A stretch of 54,127 bases of DNA from Chloroflexota bacterium (GCA_026713825.1 JAPONS010000061.1:1-54127); one strand, 5' to 3'. Positions 44,507-52,744 are shown, counted from the stretch's first letter. Notes: generated by a model not told the origin, from the sequence alone. Program-made: numbers and translations.

Positions 44507-45412
44507 ATGCGGACCATCGACACCCACGCCCACATCGTCCCTGAAGAGGTAATCGACCTGCTGCCGGAGCCGTTTGGGACGTTCAATATGGTGGGCAACA
44601 TCACGGACATTGGGGCGCGGCTGGCGTACATGGACTCCCACGGCGTGCAGGTGCAAGCGCTCTCGGCGTGGCTGGGGCTGCTGAGCAAGGGAACCGAGGC
44701 GGCGCAGCGCTTCAACGACGCCCTTGCCCGTGTGGTGGAAGCGAACCCTGATCGCTTCGTTGGGCTTTGCATCGCGCCTATGAGCGAGCCGGAGAAGGCT
44801 CCGGCGGAAGTCGAGCGCGCCGTCAGGGAGTTGGGCATGGTCGGCGTCGGCATCGCGTCAAACGTCAACGGCACGAACCTCGACGCCAAGGAATTCGGGC
44901 CGTTCTGGGCGAAGGTGCAGGAGCTGGACGTGCCCGTCTTCATCCACCCGGCCAACGTCCTGGGGCCGGACCGGCTGGAGAGCTGGTTCCTCAACAACAT
45001 CATCGGCAACGTCACGGACACGGCCGTCGCGGCGGGGAGCATCATCTTCGGCGGCGTCTTCCATGAGTTCCCCAACCTCAAGATCTATCTGGCCCACGGC
45101 GGTGGAAGCTGCCCGTACATCCGCGGGCGGTGGGACCACGCTTTTCGCTCGGGCCTGACGGGGTCGTCGGTTACCAAGCTGCCGAGCGAGTACATGAAGA
45201 TGTTCTACTTCGATGCGCTGACGCACTCCCACCAGACGCTGCACTACCTGATCGACTCGTTCGGCCACGACAGGGTGATGCTGGGCACGGACTACCCCTT
45301 TGGGATGGGGGACTACGACCAAGTGGCGTTCATCAACCAACCGGAGTACCTGTCCGACGAGCAGAAGGCAGACATGCTCGGCGAGACGGCGGCCAAGCTG
45401 TTCAAGATGTAA
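44507..45412 (+). CDS. Amidohydrolase-2 family protein (ACMSD-like decarboxylase)
   Basis: 301 aa TIM-barrel. The metal HxH is in TIDTHAHIVPEEV at the N-terminus; VPVFIHPANVLG provides a third His (~144); YLAHGGGSCPYIRGRWDH is the ACMSD-type segment; GTDYPFGMGD supplies the metal Asp. Such enzymes decarboxylate ring-cleavage products or aromatic acids without oxygen. With VOC dioxygenase and Rieske genes around it, a role in a meta-cleavage-like route is likely. The substrate is not fixed by sequence. GAAGGAG box before the ATG. Confidence 0.9.
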   Translation: MRTIDTHAHIVPEEVIDLLPEPFGTFNMVGNITDIGARLAYMDSHGVQVQALSAWLGLLSKGTEAAQRFNDALARVVEANPDRFVGLCIAPMSEPEKAPAEVERAVRELGMVGVGIASNVNGTNLDAKEFGPFWAKVQELDVPVFIHPANVLGPDRLESWFLNNIIGNVTDTAVAAGSIIFGGVFHEFPNLKIYLAHGGGSCPYIRGRWDHAFRSGLTGSSVTKLPSEYMKMFYFDALTHSHQTLHYLIDSFGHDRVMLGTDYPFGMGDYDQVAFINQPEYLSDEQKADMLGETAAKLFKM

Positions 45413-45461
45413 GGCAGTTCGGGCGCCCAACGGTGTTTGCGGAGCTCAGAGGAAAGGGCAA

Positions 45462-46076
45462 ATGACTGAAGACCTCTGGGTTGTGGCTGTCACGGCGGTT
45501 GCCGCTTACCTGGCGGGCAGCATCTCACCGTCCTACATCCTTGCCCGCTACGTGAAGGGCGTCGATATCCGCAAGACGGGGACGCTGAACGCGGGCACCC
45601 TCAATGCCTTCAACGCCCTCGGGAAGAAGGGCGGCGCTTCCGTCTTCCTGTTCGATCTGGGCAAGGGCTTCCTTGCAACTCTCGTCCCCGGCTGGCTTGG
45701 TCTGCCCGATGAAGCAACCTATGCGGCGGCGATTGCGGTGGTCGCCGGGCACAACTGGCCTGTGTGGCTGAAGTTCGTCGGCGGCAAGGGCGTCGCGACG
45801 ACCGCCGGCGTCGCGCTGGGGCTGATCCCGCTGCTGGCGGTGGCCGCCCTGGTTCCCGCGATCATTCTGCTTGTTACACTCAAGAAGTTCGCCATCGTCG
45901 GGATGGGCGCCGGCTTCGTGCTGCTGGTGGCGCTGACCTACTTCACGGGGGAGCCGGCCGGCGTCTTCATCGTCATCTTCGCAGTCGCCGCGCTCGTGGC
46001 CATCGCCCAGTTCACACGCCCGACGTGGGTGCGCGATGCGGGAGACTCGTCAACCGACACTGCGGAGGCGTCGTAG
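45462..46076 (+). CDS. plsY: Glycerol-3-phosphate acyltransferase (PlsY-like)
   Basis: 204 aa, integral membrane with about five TM helices. AGSISPSYILARYVKGVDIRK, TGTLNAGTLNAFNALGKKGG and GHNWPVWLKFVGGKGVATT are the three PlsY motifs, though the second reads LNAGTLNA where GSGNxGATN is usual. It would transfer an acyl group from acyl-phosphate to glycerol-3-phosphate for membrane lipids. ATG 45462 with GGAAAGGG upstream, 49 bp after the amidohydrolase. The altered motif leaves room for a related acceptor. Confidence 0.85.
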   Translation: MTEDLWVVAVTAVAAYLAGSISPSYILARYVKGVDIRKTGTLNAGTLNAFNALGKKGGASVFLFDLGKGFLATLVPGWLGLPDEATYAAAIAVVAGHNWPVWLKFVGGKGVATTAGVALGLIPLLAVAALVPAIILLVTLKKFAIVGMGAGFVLLVALTYFTGEPAGVFIVIFAVAALVAIAQFTRPTWVRDAGDSSTDTAEAS

Positions 46077-46099
46077 GCCCTTGCCGGTAGCTGCTGCGC

Positions 46100-46128
46100 T
46101 TGACTTTGGATACGCCTGCCCATACCCT
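46100..46128 (+). promoter_or_regulatory. Possible promoter of the first Rieske gene
   Basis: TTGACT at 46100-46105, 17-bp spacer, TACCCT at 46123-46128; the ATG is 53 bp downstream. The -10 is a weak match. Confidence 0.4.
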
Positions 46129-46181
46129 CAGCTACAGTCGCACACGGGCAACCATAAATCTACATTCACTCGGGAGGAGTC

Positions 46182-47579
46182 ATGCTCACCAGGGAAGAGA
46201 ACGAGCTGCTAACCAGGGTTGGGCCGGGTACGCCCATGGGGAACCTGATCCGCGAGTTCTGGATTCCAGCGCTCCCGTCCAATGAGTTTCCCACGCCGGA
46301 CTCGCCCGCCAAGCGCATGCGGCTGCTCAGCGAGAACCTCGTCATGTTCCGCGACAGCGACGGCAACGTCGGGTGCTTCCCGGAGTCCTGCCCCCATCGC
46401 GGTGCGAGCCTCTACTTCGGCCGCTCCGAGGAGGGTGGGCTTCGCTGCATCTACCACGGCTGGAAGTTCAAGGTCGACGGCCAGTGCCTTGAGATGCCCT
46501 CGGAGCCGGAGACCAGCAACTACAAGGACAAGGTGCGCATCCGCGCCTACCCCTGCCGCGACGTCAACCACATGATCTGGATCTACATGGGCCCGCGCGA
46601 GACGCCGCCGCCCTTCCCGGCCTTCGACGTCAACCTCATTCCCGAGGAGAACGCCTTCCCACCCATCATCATGATGGAGGAGGCCAACTGGTTCCAGAAC
46701 CTGGAGGGCGACACGGACTCCGTGCACCTCGACTGGCTGCACGCCCGGTTGCGCGCCGACGTGCCGGTGATCGGACGCGGTCACATCCGGGGAACCTTCA
46801 GCCCGATGAAGAACCCCTTCGTGCAGGCCAAGCCCGCGGAATACGGCGCTTTCTACACTGCCAGGCGGAAGGTTGGCGACACAGACCGGTACTGGCACCG
46901 CATCAACCAGTTCATCTTCCCCATCTTCACCATGGTGGGCGGCGACTCCGAACAGGCGCACCTTCGCGCGCACGTGCCCGTCGACGACACGCACTCGATG
47001 CTCATCTCCCTCGGCGGCTACCGGAATCGCGCCATGACGGAGGAGGAGCGCAACAGCCGCATTTTCCAGGACCCCTTCCACCCAACCGGCGGCTACGTCG
47101 AGCGCACCAGCAACCCGCTCACCTACTTCCACACCGTCGCGAACAAGGACTCGGACTACTGGCGCGACATGGAAGTCGAGAAGACGGAGATGATGAGCGG
47201 CGTACCATTCGTCATGAACCTGCAGGACAGGGCGATGACTGAGCTCATGGCCAATGCCGCGGGTGAGCCGATCTACGACCGGACCCGTGAGCACCTGGGC
47301 ACCACCGACGGCATGTGCATCATCGTCCGGCGGCAACTCATCCGGGCCGCCAGCGCCCACCTGGAGGACGGCACCGTGCCGCCCAACGTGGACGACGCCG
47401 AGCTCAACCACGTGCGCCACGCCTGTGTCGGCCTCGACATCGACGGCGACTGGGTGGCGGCCAGCGAGGCACAGCGGTACTCGCAGGAAGAGCACAAGTG
47501 CCTGTGCAACCACGTCCTCAGCATGGGCGAGGACACGGACCCCGCCAATATGCCGGCCGAGGTGCTTGGGCTGGCGTAG
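46182..47579 (+). CDS. Rieske non-haem iron oxygenase, alpha subunit (phthalate dioxygenase-like)
   Basis: 465 aa. Rieske 2Fe-2S ligands are Cys70-His72 (ESCPHRGA) and Cys89-His92 (RCIYHGW). The mononuclear iron site shows as NLEGDTDSVHLDWLH, giving the bridging Asp and the two His. Length and motif order fit the phthalate 4,5-dioxygenase/vanillate demethylase-like oxygenase group. It would hydroxylate or O-demethylate an aromatic acid using electrons from a separate reductase, and no reductase gene lies in the window. A GGGAGGAG box precedes ATG 46182. Shares its N-terminal pattern with 48276-49556. Confidence 0.92.
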   Translation: MLTREENELLTRVGPGTPMGNLIREFWIPALPSNEFPTPDSPAKRMRLLSENLVMFRDSDGNVGCFPESCPHRGASLYFGRSEEGGLRCIYHGWKFKVDGQCLEMPSEPETSNYKDKVRIRAYPCRDVNHMIWIYMGPRETPPPFPAFDVNLIPEENAFPPIIMMEEANWFQNLEGDTDSVHLDWLHARLRADVPVIGRGHIRGTFSPMKNPFVQAKPAEYGAFYTARRKVGDTDRYWHRINQFIFPIFTMVGGDSEQAHLRAHVPVDDTHSMLISLGGYRNRAMTEEERNSRIFQDPFHPTGGYVERTSNPLTYFHTVANKDSDYWRDMEVEKTEMMSGVPFVMNLQDRAMTELMANAAGEPIYDRTREHLGTTDGMCIIVRRQLIRAASAHLEDGTVPPNVDDAELNHVRHACVGLDIDGDWVAASEAQRYSQEEHKCLCNHVLSMGEDTDPANMPAEVLGLA

Positions 47580-47613
47580 GGGCACATGGCTAAAGCCGAA
47601 ATAATATACGGAG

Positions 47614-47643
47614 GGGCAAGTGCGGAAGGCAGGGCGCTTGCCC
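47614..47643 (+). terminator. Terminator after first Rieske gene
   Basis: GGGCAAGTGC pairs with GCGCTTGCCC (one G-U) around a 10-base loop and is followed by TTCTTC. Confidence 0.65.
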
Positions 47644-47697
47644 TTCTTCACGATTAGGGCATAAGGTAAAAGCGAGCGCTTGGAAAGGAGATTGGCT

Positions 47698-47979
47698 ATG
47701 GCCGTGCAAGGTCGCGTCATTCCGGCGGTACGGTTGCCGTTATTGTTGGAGCCGCAGCCTGAGGGCGGATTCACCGTCACATCTCCGCTGGTGCCGGAGT
47801 TGATAACGGAGGGGGACAACCTGGACGAGGTCATCGAGCATGTTCAGGACGCTTGGGCTACTGTGCTGGAGTTCTACGAAGACGATGGTCGACCCTTGCC
47901 TCCCGAGTTGTTCGTCACCGATAGAGAAGGCCCTATATCTGTTGTTGCCCTGATACCCGCCGTGCAGATGGAGGAGTGA
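47698..47979 (+). CDS. hicB: HicB-family antitoxin
   Basis: 93 aa. LLLEPQPEGGFTVTSPLVPELITEGDNLDEVIEHVQDAWATVLEFYEDDG gives the HicB partial RNase-H-like fold (GGFTVTSP, then a helix with acidic residues). The C-terminus is short, without an obvious DNA-binding helix. AAGGAG box 7 bp before ATG 47698. Its stop overlaps the hicA start (GTGA), so the two are translated together, antitoxin first. Confidence 0.85.
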   Translation: MAVQGRVIPAVRLPLLLEPQPEGGFTVTSPLVPELITEGDNLDEVIEHVQDAWATVLEFYEDDGRPLPPELFVTDREGPISVVALIPAVQMEE

Positions 47980-48197
47980 GGTATCGTGAATTAACCCGGC
48001 AGCTGACCGATCTGGGTTGCAGGGAATTGCCTTCACGGCACAGAGGTTCACATCGCAGGTGGGTGAACGACGCCACGGGTGGAAGGGCTTCCATTCCTGA
48101 TTGGGGCAGCAAAGACTTGCGGCTCGGAACCATCCGCTCAGCGCTACGACAGCTAGGGATTGACTGGAGGGTCGTCCTCCGAGACCGCAACGACTAG
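47976..48197 (+). CDS. hicA: HicA-family toxin
   Basis: 73 aa. A double-stranded-RNA-binding-like mRNA interferase: the catalytic His lies in HRGSHRRWVND, and the fold continues RASIPDWGSKDLRLGTIRSALRQLGID. It starts at GTG 47976, which overlaps the hicB TGA, with GGAG just ahead. Normal HicA length. It would cleave mRNA until bound by HicB. Confidence 0.88.
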   Translation: MRYRELTRQLTDLGCRELPSRHRGSHRRWVNDATGGRASIPDWGSKDLRLGTIRSALRQLGIDWRVVLRDRND

Positions 48198-48211
48198 ACG
48201 GCGCAGACAAG

Positions 48212-48262
48212 AGAGCAGCCCAATCTTCTCACCCTACAGAAATGAGGAGATCGGGCTGCTCT
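48212..48262. terminator. Bidirectional terminator between hicA and second Rieske gene
   Basis: A 20-bp stem, AGAGCAGCCCAATCTTCTCA with TGAGGAGATCGGGCTGCTCT (two wobble pairs), between convergent genes. Confidence 0.75.
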
Positions 48263-48275
48263 GATTTACGGCTCC

Positions 48276-49556
48276 TCACCACAAATTCGCGGTGATCTCC
48301 GCCTGCACCTCCGGGTCCTCGTCGAAGAGGACGTCACGTGGGAGAACCGCGCTGCTGGAGCGCTGGCGGTAGTACTCCGGGTGGTGCGCCTGCGCCGGCT
48401 CGATGCCCTCCTGCAGCTCCTGCGCGCCCTTGATGAGGCGGCGGCGCATCGCGATGATCGCCAGGTCGCTGGTTCCGAGGTGCTCGACGCGGCGGTCCAC
48501 CACCTTGCCCATCGTCTCGATCATCGCCGCGTCCTCGACTCGCCCGGTACCCCGCGGCAAGCCCGCGTACGTCTTCGTCTTCTGCATCTCGCGGTCGATG
48601 AGGTAGTCGTTCTCGATGTTCGCCTTGGCCCGCCATGTGCCCGGGATGAGGTTGCGGCACGAGGCGATCTCGCGGCGGTCCTGCTCGTACATGGGGCGCC
48701 TGGGGTGCCAGTGGCTCAGGTAGACCCACGTGGTCTCGTCGTCGCGGGGCACCCACATGCGGCAGCGCACGTAGGAGTTCTCGCCGGTGCCGGGCTCGCG
48801 CGGCGTCATGGTGTAGAAGGGGTGCAGCCACTGCGAGATGCGCCAGTAGTAGCTGTCGTTCTCGGCAGGCCGGCGCGCGCCGATGAGCAGCCCGTAGTCC
48901 TTGTTGCGGACGAAGAAGTTGGCCCACCGCTCGTTGTACATATAGCGGCTGCCGCTGGTGGTGGCGGTAGGGGCCACGGCCTGAGCGTCCAGGTTGCTGT
49001 GCAGGAAGCTGGCGTGGACGGTGTCGATCTCGCCCTCCACGGACTGCACGAAGTTGCACTCATAGATGAACTTGGCGAAGCCGCGGTTCTCCTCCGGCAC
49101 GTGCATCCACTCGAAGTCCGGCATCTGCGGCGTCTTGTCCGCCGGGCCCATGTACGTCCACACGAAGCCGGAGCGTTCCCGGCACGGATATGCGGCAATC
49201 TTGACCTTGTCCTTGAAGTTGGACTCGGCGGGTTCAGAGGGCATGTCGACGCAGTCGCCGTTCACGTCGAACTTCCAGCCGTGGTAGACGCAGCGGATGC
49301 CCGACTCCTCATTGCGGCCGAAGAAGAGGCTGGCCCGCCGGTGAGGGCAGTAGTTGTCGACGAGGCCGACGTTGCCGTCGGTGTCGCGGAATGCGACGAG
49401 GTCCTCGTCCATTAGGCGCACGCGCACGGGCGGACAGTCAGGCTCCGGCAGCTCCTCGGACATCATCGCGGGGACCCAGAAGCGCCGCAGGTACTCGCCC
49501 ATGGGCGTGCCGGGACCGACACGGCACATGAACTCATTTTCCTCGTGGGTAAGCAT
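48276..49556 (-). CDS. Rieske non-haem iron oxygenase, alpha subunit, second copy
   Basis: 426 aa. Cys70-His72 (NYCPHRRA) and Cys89-His92 (RCVYHGW) form the Rieske site, at the same positions as in 46182-47579. The mononuclear iron motif is SVEGEIDTVHASFLH, with Glu at the start of the usual bridging segment and both His present. The central substrate region (TTSGSRYMYNERWANFF) differs strongly from the other copy, so the substrate should differ. ATG 49556 with GGGAGG upstream; a GTG at 49559 is next to it. Convergent with hicBA. Confidence 0.92.
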   Translation of the reverse strand: MLTHEENEFMCRVGPGTPMGEYLRRFWVPAMMSEELPEPDCPPVRVRLMDEDLVAFRDTDGNVGLVDNYCPHRRASLFFGRNEESGIRCVYHGWKFDVNGDCVDMPSEPAESNFKDKVKIAAYPCRERSGFVWTYMGPADKTPQMPDFEWMHVPEENRGFAKFIYECNFVQSVEGEIDTVHASFLHSNLDAQAVAPTATTSGSRYMYNERWANFFVRNKDYGLLIGARRPAENDSYYWRISQWLHPFYTMTPREPGTGENSYVRCRMWVPRDDETTWVYLSHWHPRRPMYEQDRREIASCRNLIPGTWRAKANIENDYLIDREMQKTKTYAGLPRGTGRVEDAAMIETMGKVVDRRVEHLGTSDLAIIAMRRRLIKGAQELQEGIEPAQAHHPEYYRQRSSSAVLPRDVLFDEDPEVQAEITANLW

Positions 49557-49621
49557 CACAACCTCCCTCGTTCAACTGGCATGAGGCTAGACCGGAGAGA
49601 GGTGAACGTCAAGGGACTCGA

Positions 49622-50005
49622 CTAGGCGTCGGCGAGCTGCTCCGCTTCTTTGATGAAGTCGTCGGATTCTCGGATGAGCTGGATGATGTAGTCAATTGGC
49701 TGGCATATGCCGTAGTAGAAGCAGTCCCCGTGAAGCGTGCCGAGTCGTTCCCTGTATGTTTGACGCAACGCTTGTACGTCTGCGTCTGTGTTTGCGAGGT
49801 CGCGCAGCTTCATGCTGGTGCCGGCCGATGTCGGAGGTTCCTCACCTGTGCGGGCGGTGATCATCCCGTCGGCTGCGCGCTTGGTTGCGCACCATGCCTT
49901 TTCTGCGGCGTCACGGATGTCGCCCGTGTTCATGAGAGTCAAGGCGGCATTGTGCATCAGCCGGGCGTCTTCAAAGATGCGGGCCACGTTTGCGGTCATT
50001 GTCAT
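49622..50005 (-). CDS. HEPN/PaREP1-like protein
   Basis: 127 aa, mostly helical. ARLMHNAALTLMNTGDIRDAAEKAWCATKRAADGMI is the long first helical hairpin of HEPN/PaREP1-type proteins, and RERLGTLHGDCFYYG holds an Rx4H pair like the HEPN RNase motif. No nucleotidyltransferase (MNT) partner is next to it. GGGAG lies 9 bp before ATG 50005; 49999 is a second possible start. It could be an RNase toxin or a ligand-binding helper; I cannot decide. Confidence 0.6.
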   Translation of the reverse strand: MTMTANVARIFEDARLMHNAALTLMNTGDIRDAAEKAWCATKRAADGMITARTGEEPPTSAGTSMKLRDLANTDADVQALRQTYRERLGTLHGDCFYYGICQPIDYIIQLIRESDDFIKEAEQLADA

Positions 50006-50069
50006 TCGGGCGCGCTCCCTTGGGTGGTGCTTTGAGCCTAGTCTCCCTGACGCTGAGCGTCAAGCCACG

Positions 50070-51461
50070 CTAGGCGTACATGGGGAGTGTGCCGCGTTCC
50101 AGGCCATCTCCCACGCTGTCCAGGAGGGCGTCCAGCATGTCGATGTCCCACTCGGTGACGAAGGTGATGGCGGTGCCGTCAGCCTCCATGCGGGCCGTCC
50201 GGCCGATGCGGTGGACGTACTCCTCCATATTCTGCGGCATGTCGTAGTTGATGACATGCGAGACCTCGGGGATGTCCAGCCCGCGCGCCGCCACGTTCGT
50301 CGCCGCCAGCACCTTCAACCTGCCCTCCTTGAAGGAGCGCATGACGCCGCTGCGCTGCGGCTGCGTCATGCCGCCGTGGATGCCGGCCACCGTGACGTTG
50401 TGCCGCTGCAGCGAGCGCACCAGGTGGTCGACGCCCGCCTGCGTGCGCAGAAAGAGCAGCGCCTTGCCGCCGTTGAGGTCCTGGTGAAGGAGGCCTGCGA
50501 GGCCGCGGACCTTGTCCTTTTCCCATACCTCGTAGTAGACCTGCTGCACCTTGGGAGCAGTCTGTAGCTGCTCGCCGATGCTCACCCACGATGGCGACCG
50601 CAGGTGCCGGTGCACGATGCCCCGCACGGCGGCGTGCATGGTCGCCGAGAAGAGGGCCGTCTGCCGCTCGCGCGGCGTCTGGCGCAGGATGCGCTCGATG
50701 TCCGGCAGGAAGCCGATGTCAAGCATCTCGTCGGCCTCGTCCAGCACGACGGCGCGGACCTCGGCGATCGACAGCGTGCGGCGTCGGAGGTGGTCGAGCA
50801 CCCGTCCCGGCGTGCCGACGACGATGTGGACACCCGCGTTGAGCGCGTTAATCTGCGTGCTGAGGGCCTGTCCGCCGTAGCAGGCGACCACTCGGACGCC
50901 CTTGAACTTCCCCAGCCGGTGCAGCTCGTCACTCACCTGGACGGCCAACTCCCGCGTCGGCGCGAGCACGATGGCCTGCACCGACTTGCGCTCAGTGTCC
51001 ACCTTCTCCACGAGGGGTATGCCGAACGCGGCCGTCTTCCCAGTGCCGGTCATCGCCTGCGCGACGACGTCCTTGCCGTCGTTCATCAGGGGAATGCATT
51101 GCTCCTGCACGGGTGTGGGGCTCTGGTAGCCAATGACGTGAAGGGCTTGGGCAACTTCCCTGCTGACGGAGACGGGGCCGAAGGTGGCGGGAACGTCCGG
51201 AGGTGGGGCTTGGATGGATTCGATGGGCTTGGCGGCCTTGCGGCGACGGCGGCGCTTGGGCTTGGTCTCGTCCGGTGAAGCGGGGAAGGTCGCGTCGAGG
51301 ACGGGAGAGTCGGTGACAGCGGCGGCTGTGGCGCCGGAGGGCGGTGAGTCTTGTAACGGCTCGGCCTGGTCCGGCTTGCGGCGCCACCGTTTGAAGAATC
51401 GAAGGAACGTGTGCTCAACCTGGTCGGGAGCCTGAGTGGGGTTCGGAGTCTTGGAAGCTAT
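50070..51461 (-). CDS. DEAD-box RNA helicase, 5' end unclear
   Basis: About 463 aa. Q-motif GYQSPTPVQEQ, motif I AMTGTGKT, Ia PTRELAVQ, II VLDEADEMLD, III FSATM, then the second RecA lobe with ATNVAARGLDIP and VI HRIGRTAR. It unwinds RNA. The first standard start, GTG 51110, would cut the Q-motif. The frame stays open to a TAG near 51485, passing a basic linker (KPKRRRRRKAAK), but has no ATG, GTG, TTG or CTG. An ATG exists in the next frame (51475 region). I placed the 5' end at ATA 51461, 8 bp after GAGG, only as a best guess. Confidence 0.88.
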   Translation of the reverse strand: MASKTPNPTQAPDQVEHTFLRFFKRWRRKPDQAEPLQDSPPSGATAAAVTDSPVLDATFPASPDETKPKRRRRRKAAKPIESIQAPPPDVPATFGPVSVSREVAQALHVIGYQSPTPVQEQCIPLMNDGKDVVAQAMTGTGKTAAFGIPLVEKVDTERKSVQAIVLAPTRELAVQVSDELHRLGKFKGVRVVACYGGQALSTQINALNAGVHIVVGTPGRVLDHLRRRTLSIAEVRAVVLDEADEMLDIGFLPDIERILRQTPRERQTALFSATMHAAVRGIVHRHLRSPSWVSIGEQLQTAPKVQQVYYEVWEKDKVRGLAGLLHQDLNGGKALLFLRTQAGVDHLVRSLQRHNVTVAGIHGGMTQPQRSGVMRSFKEGRLKVLAATNVAARGLDIPEVSHVINYDMPQNMEEYVHRIGRTARMEADGTAITFVTEWDIDMLDALLDSVGDGLERGTLPMYA

Positions 51462-51592
51462 GACATCATCCTCATTTTGTAACTATGTCTATTGTGGGGG
51501 ATAAGAAGATGTTTGGCAAGGCGATGACATTATCCGCACTGATTGAAGGGTTGGAGGTGGGCAAGGCTAGTCGTCTTTTTTCGGTAATCCTT

Positions 51593-51702
51593 GCCCTGCC
51601 CTGCCTTGCCATGCCGTGCGGTACCGGGCCACACCATGCCCTACCACGCCGTGCGGCACCCTGCCCCAACTTGCCCTACCGGGCCGAGCCGTGCCTTGCA
51701 TC
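51593..51702. repeat. Pentanucleotide array 1 (RCCNN)n
   Basis: 22 consecutive 5-bp units without a phase break. Most read GCCNN or ACCNN (GCCCT, GCCTT, GCCAT, GCCGT, ACCGG, GCCAC...), a few deviate (GCGGT, AACTT). The array begins right at the stop codon of the RAMP-like gene. Nothing else stands out in 51462-51592. Confidence 0.8.
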
Positions 51703-52297
51703 AGGATTCTGCCGTCAGGTTCTCAACCTCAAACCGACCATACTCGCCTGACTTTTCCGGTCGCCAGTCACCCAAGCCAATACGACGGCCAGCAATGTCC
51801 AGCCATTGCCGGAGTTGCGCTTCATCCACAAGATCGTCTTCCGTATCCACTTGGAATGTCACTGCCCACGGTAGTCCAAACATGGGCCGTGTTCGCATCA
51901 TGCGACTGCGTTGTACCACGACCACTGCGCGAAACTGAGTGCTGGCCTGGAGCGTCTCCAAGTCCGTCCCGTATCTCTCTTCATCGTACTCAAGGCGGGT
52001 GTTGATCACCGTCAACCCTTCCCGTACTTGGCCACCCTGCTTCAGCTTTTTTGCGGCGGTCTCAAGGCATGAGCGGATCGCCGCAGCCGGGACCGTCGGG
52101 CGGTTACCGGAGTCGAGCCAGAATCCGAGGAGGGTGTCGAGTTCGGCGATTCTGGCGTCGTCGGACGCAGTTCGGTTGCTCCCCTTCTTCCGCGTGATCT
52201 CTGCCTTCTCAATGTTGGCTGGGTGCTTGGAGTCGACTCCAAGGGATGAGTGTTGGATAAGCGGAGAGAGGCCTTTGATCCTGACGTCGTATAGCAT
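51701..52297 (-). CDS. Unassigned protein with RAMP-like features
   Basis: 198 aa. I cannot name a family. It begins YDVRIKGLSPLIQHSS, has a PTVPAAAIRSCLETAAKKL helix segment, and ends with a glycine-rich stretch IGLGDWRPEKSGEYGRFEVE. The order (LSPL..., an IPxxxLR-like segment, terminal Gly-rich loop and GRFEV strand) resembles Cas7-type RAMP proteins, but no cas gene is near and the resemblance is by eye. ATG 52297 follows a GAGAGG box. It overlaps the end of the HNH frame and ends exactly where pentad array 1 starts. Confidence 0.6.
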   Translation of the reverse strand: MLYDVRIKGLSPLIQHSSLGVDSKHPANIEKAEITRKKGSNRTASDDARIAELDTLLGFWLDSGNRPTVPAAAIRSCLETAAKKLKQGGQVREGLTVINTRLEYDEERYGTDLETLQASTQFRAVVVVQRSRMMRTRPMFGLPWAVTFQVDTEDDLVDEAQLRQWLDIAGRRIGLGDWRPEKSGEYGRFEVENLTAES

Positions 52298-52566
52298 TCC
52301 TGAACCGTCCTCTCAATAATGCTGATGACTTCCCAGATGTTCCCGTGAAACCGCCTTACCGTCGTTGCCATCTTGTGGCAGATGCCGCAAAGGGCGGTCA
52401 GGTCCTCGGCTGTCGTCTCGGCGGCGGGCAGGTAGCGTTCACGCCAATGATGCGCCTCCGTCGCTTCCCGCTGGCCACAGAACTGGCATTTGCCGTCCGA
52501 GCGACGAAACGCATCCGCTTTGGCGGAGAGGTATGCCGGATGCGAGTAGTCAAAGGAGTTGCTCAC
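52042..52566 (-). CDS. HNH endonuclease-like protein
   Basis: 174 aa as read. RRSDGKCQFCGQREATEAHHWRERYLPAAETTAEDLTALCGICHKMATTVRRF contains the HNH site: two CxxC pairs for zinc, AHH for catalysis and the final CxxCH. That lies in residues ~15-75. Start GTG 52566 with GAGG 8 bp upstream; a GTG at 52602 lies inside pentad array 2. Beyond ~residue 90 the frame overlaps the RAMP-like gene by 256 bp, and its translation (Ser/Arg/Thr-rich) looks like a shadow. The HNH protein may really end earlier after a frameshift. The domain is secure; the extent is not. Confidence 0.7.
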   Translation of the reverse strand: MSNSFDYSHPAYLSAKADAFRRSDGKCQFCGQREATEAHHWRERYLPAAETTAEDLTALCGICHKMATTVRRFHGNIWEVISIIERTVQECYTTSGSKASLRLSNTHPLESTPSTQPTLRRQRSRGRRGATELRPTTPESPNSTPSSDSGSTPVTARRSRLRRSAHALRPPQKS

Positions 52567-52587
52567 ACTTGCCGCCTCGTTTTCCTT

Positions 52588-52672
52588 GCCATGCCGGGCC
52601 ACGCCTAGCCATGCCTTGCCGTACCATGCACTGCCACGCCTCGGCGGGCCTGGCCGCGCACTGCCATGCCGC
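52588..52672. repeat. Pentanucleotide array 2 (RCCNN)n
   Basis: 17 units in perfect 5-bp phase (GCCAT, GCCGG, GCCAC, GCCTA, GCCAT, GCCTT, GCCGT, ACCAT...), ending GCCAT GCCGC as array 3 does. It lies directly upstream of the HNH start; GTG 52602 falls inside it. Confidence 0.8.
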
Positions 52673-52714
52673 GGGTGCTCAGGATACGATCTTCAGTGCG
52701 GACCAAGTCAAGGG

Positions 52715-52740
52715 GTTTTAGAATATTTTTTCTCTAAAAC
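52715..52740. repeat. AT-rich inverted repeat
   Basis: GTTTTAGA (52715-52722) and TCTAAAAC (52733-52740) around a T-rich loop, 4 bp before the GC-rich hairpin at 52745. Confidence 0.5.
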
Positions 52741-52744
52741 ACAA

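Noticed and set aside
52042-52297. The last ~85 residues of the HNH frame as real protein
   Set aside because: They overlap the RAMP-like gene in another frame and read as Ser/Thr/Arg-rich filler; kept in the feature only because the true stop is uncertain.
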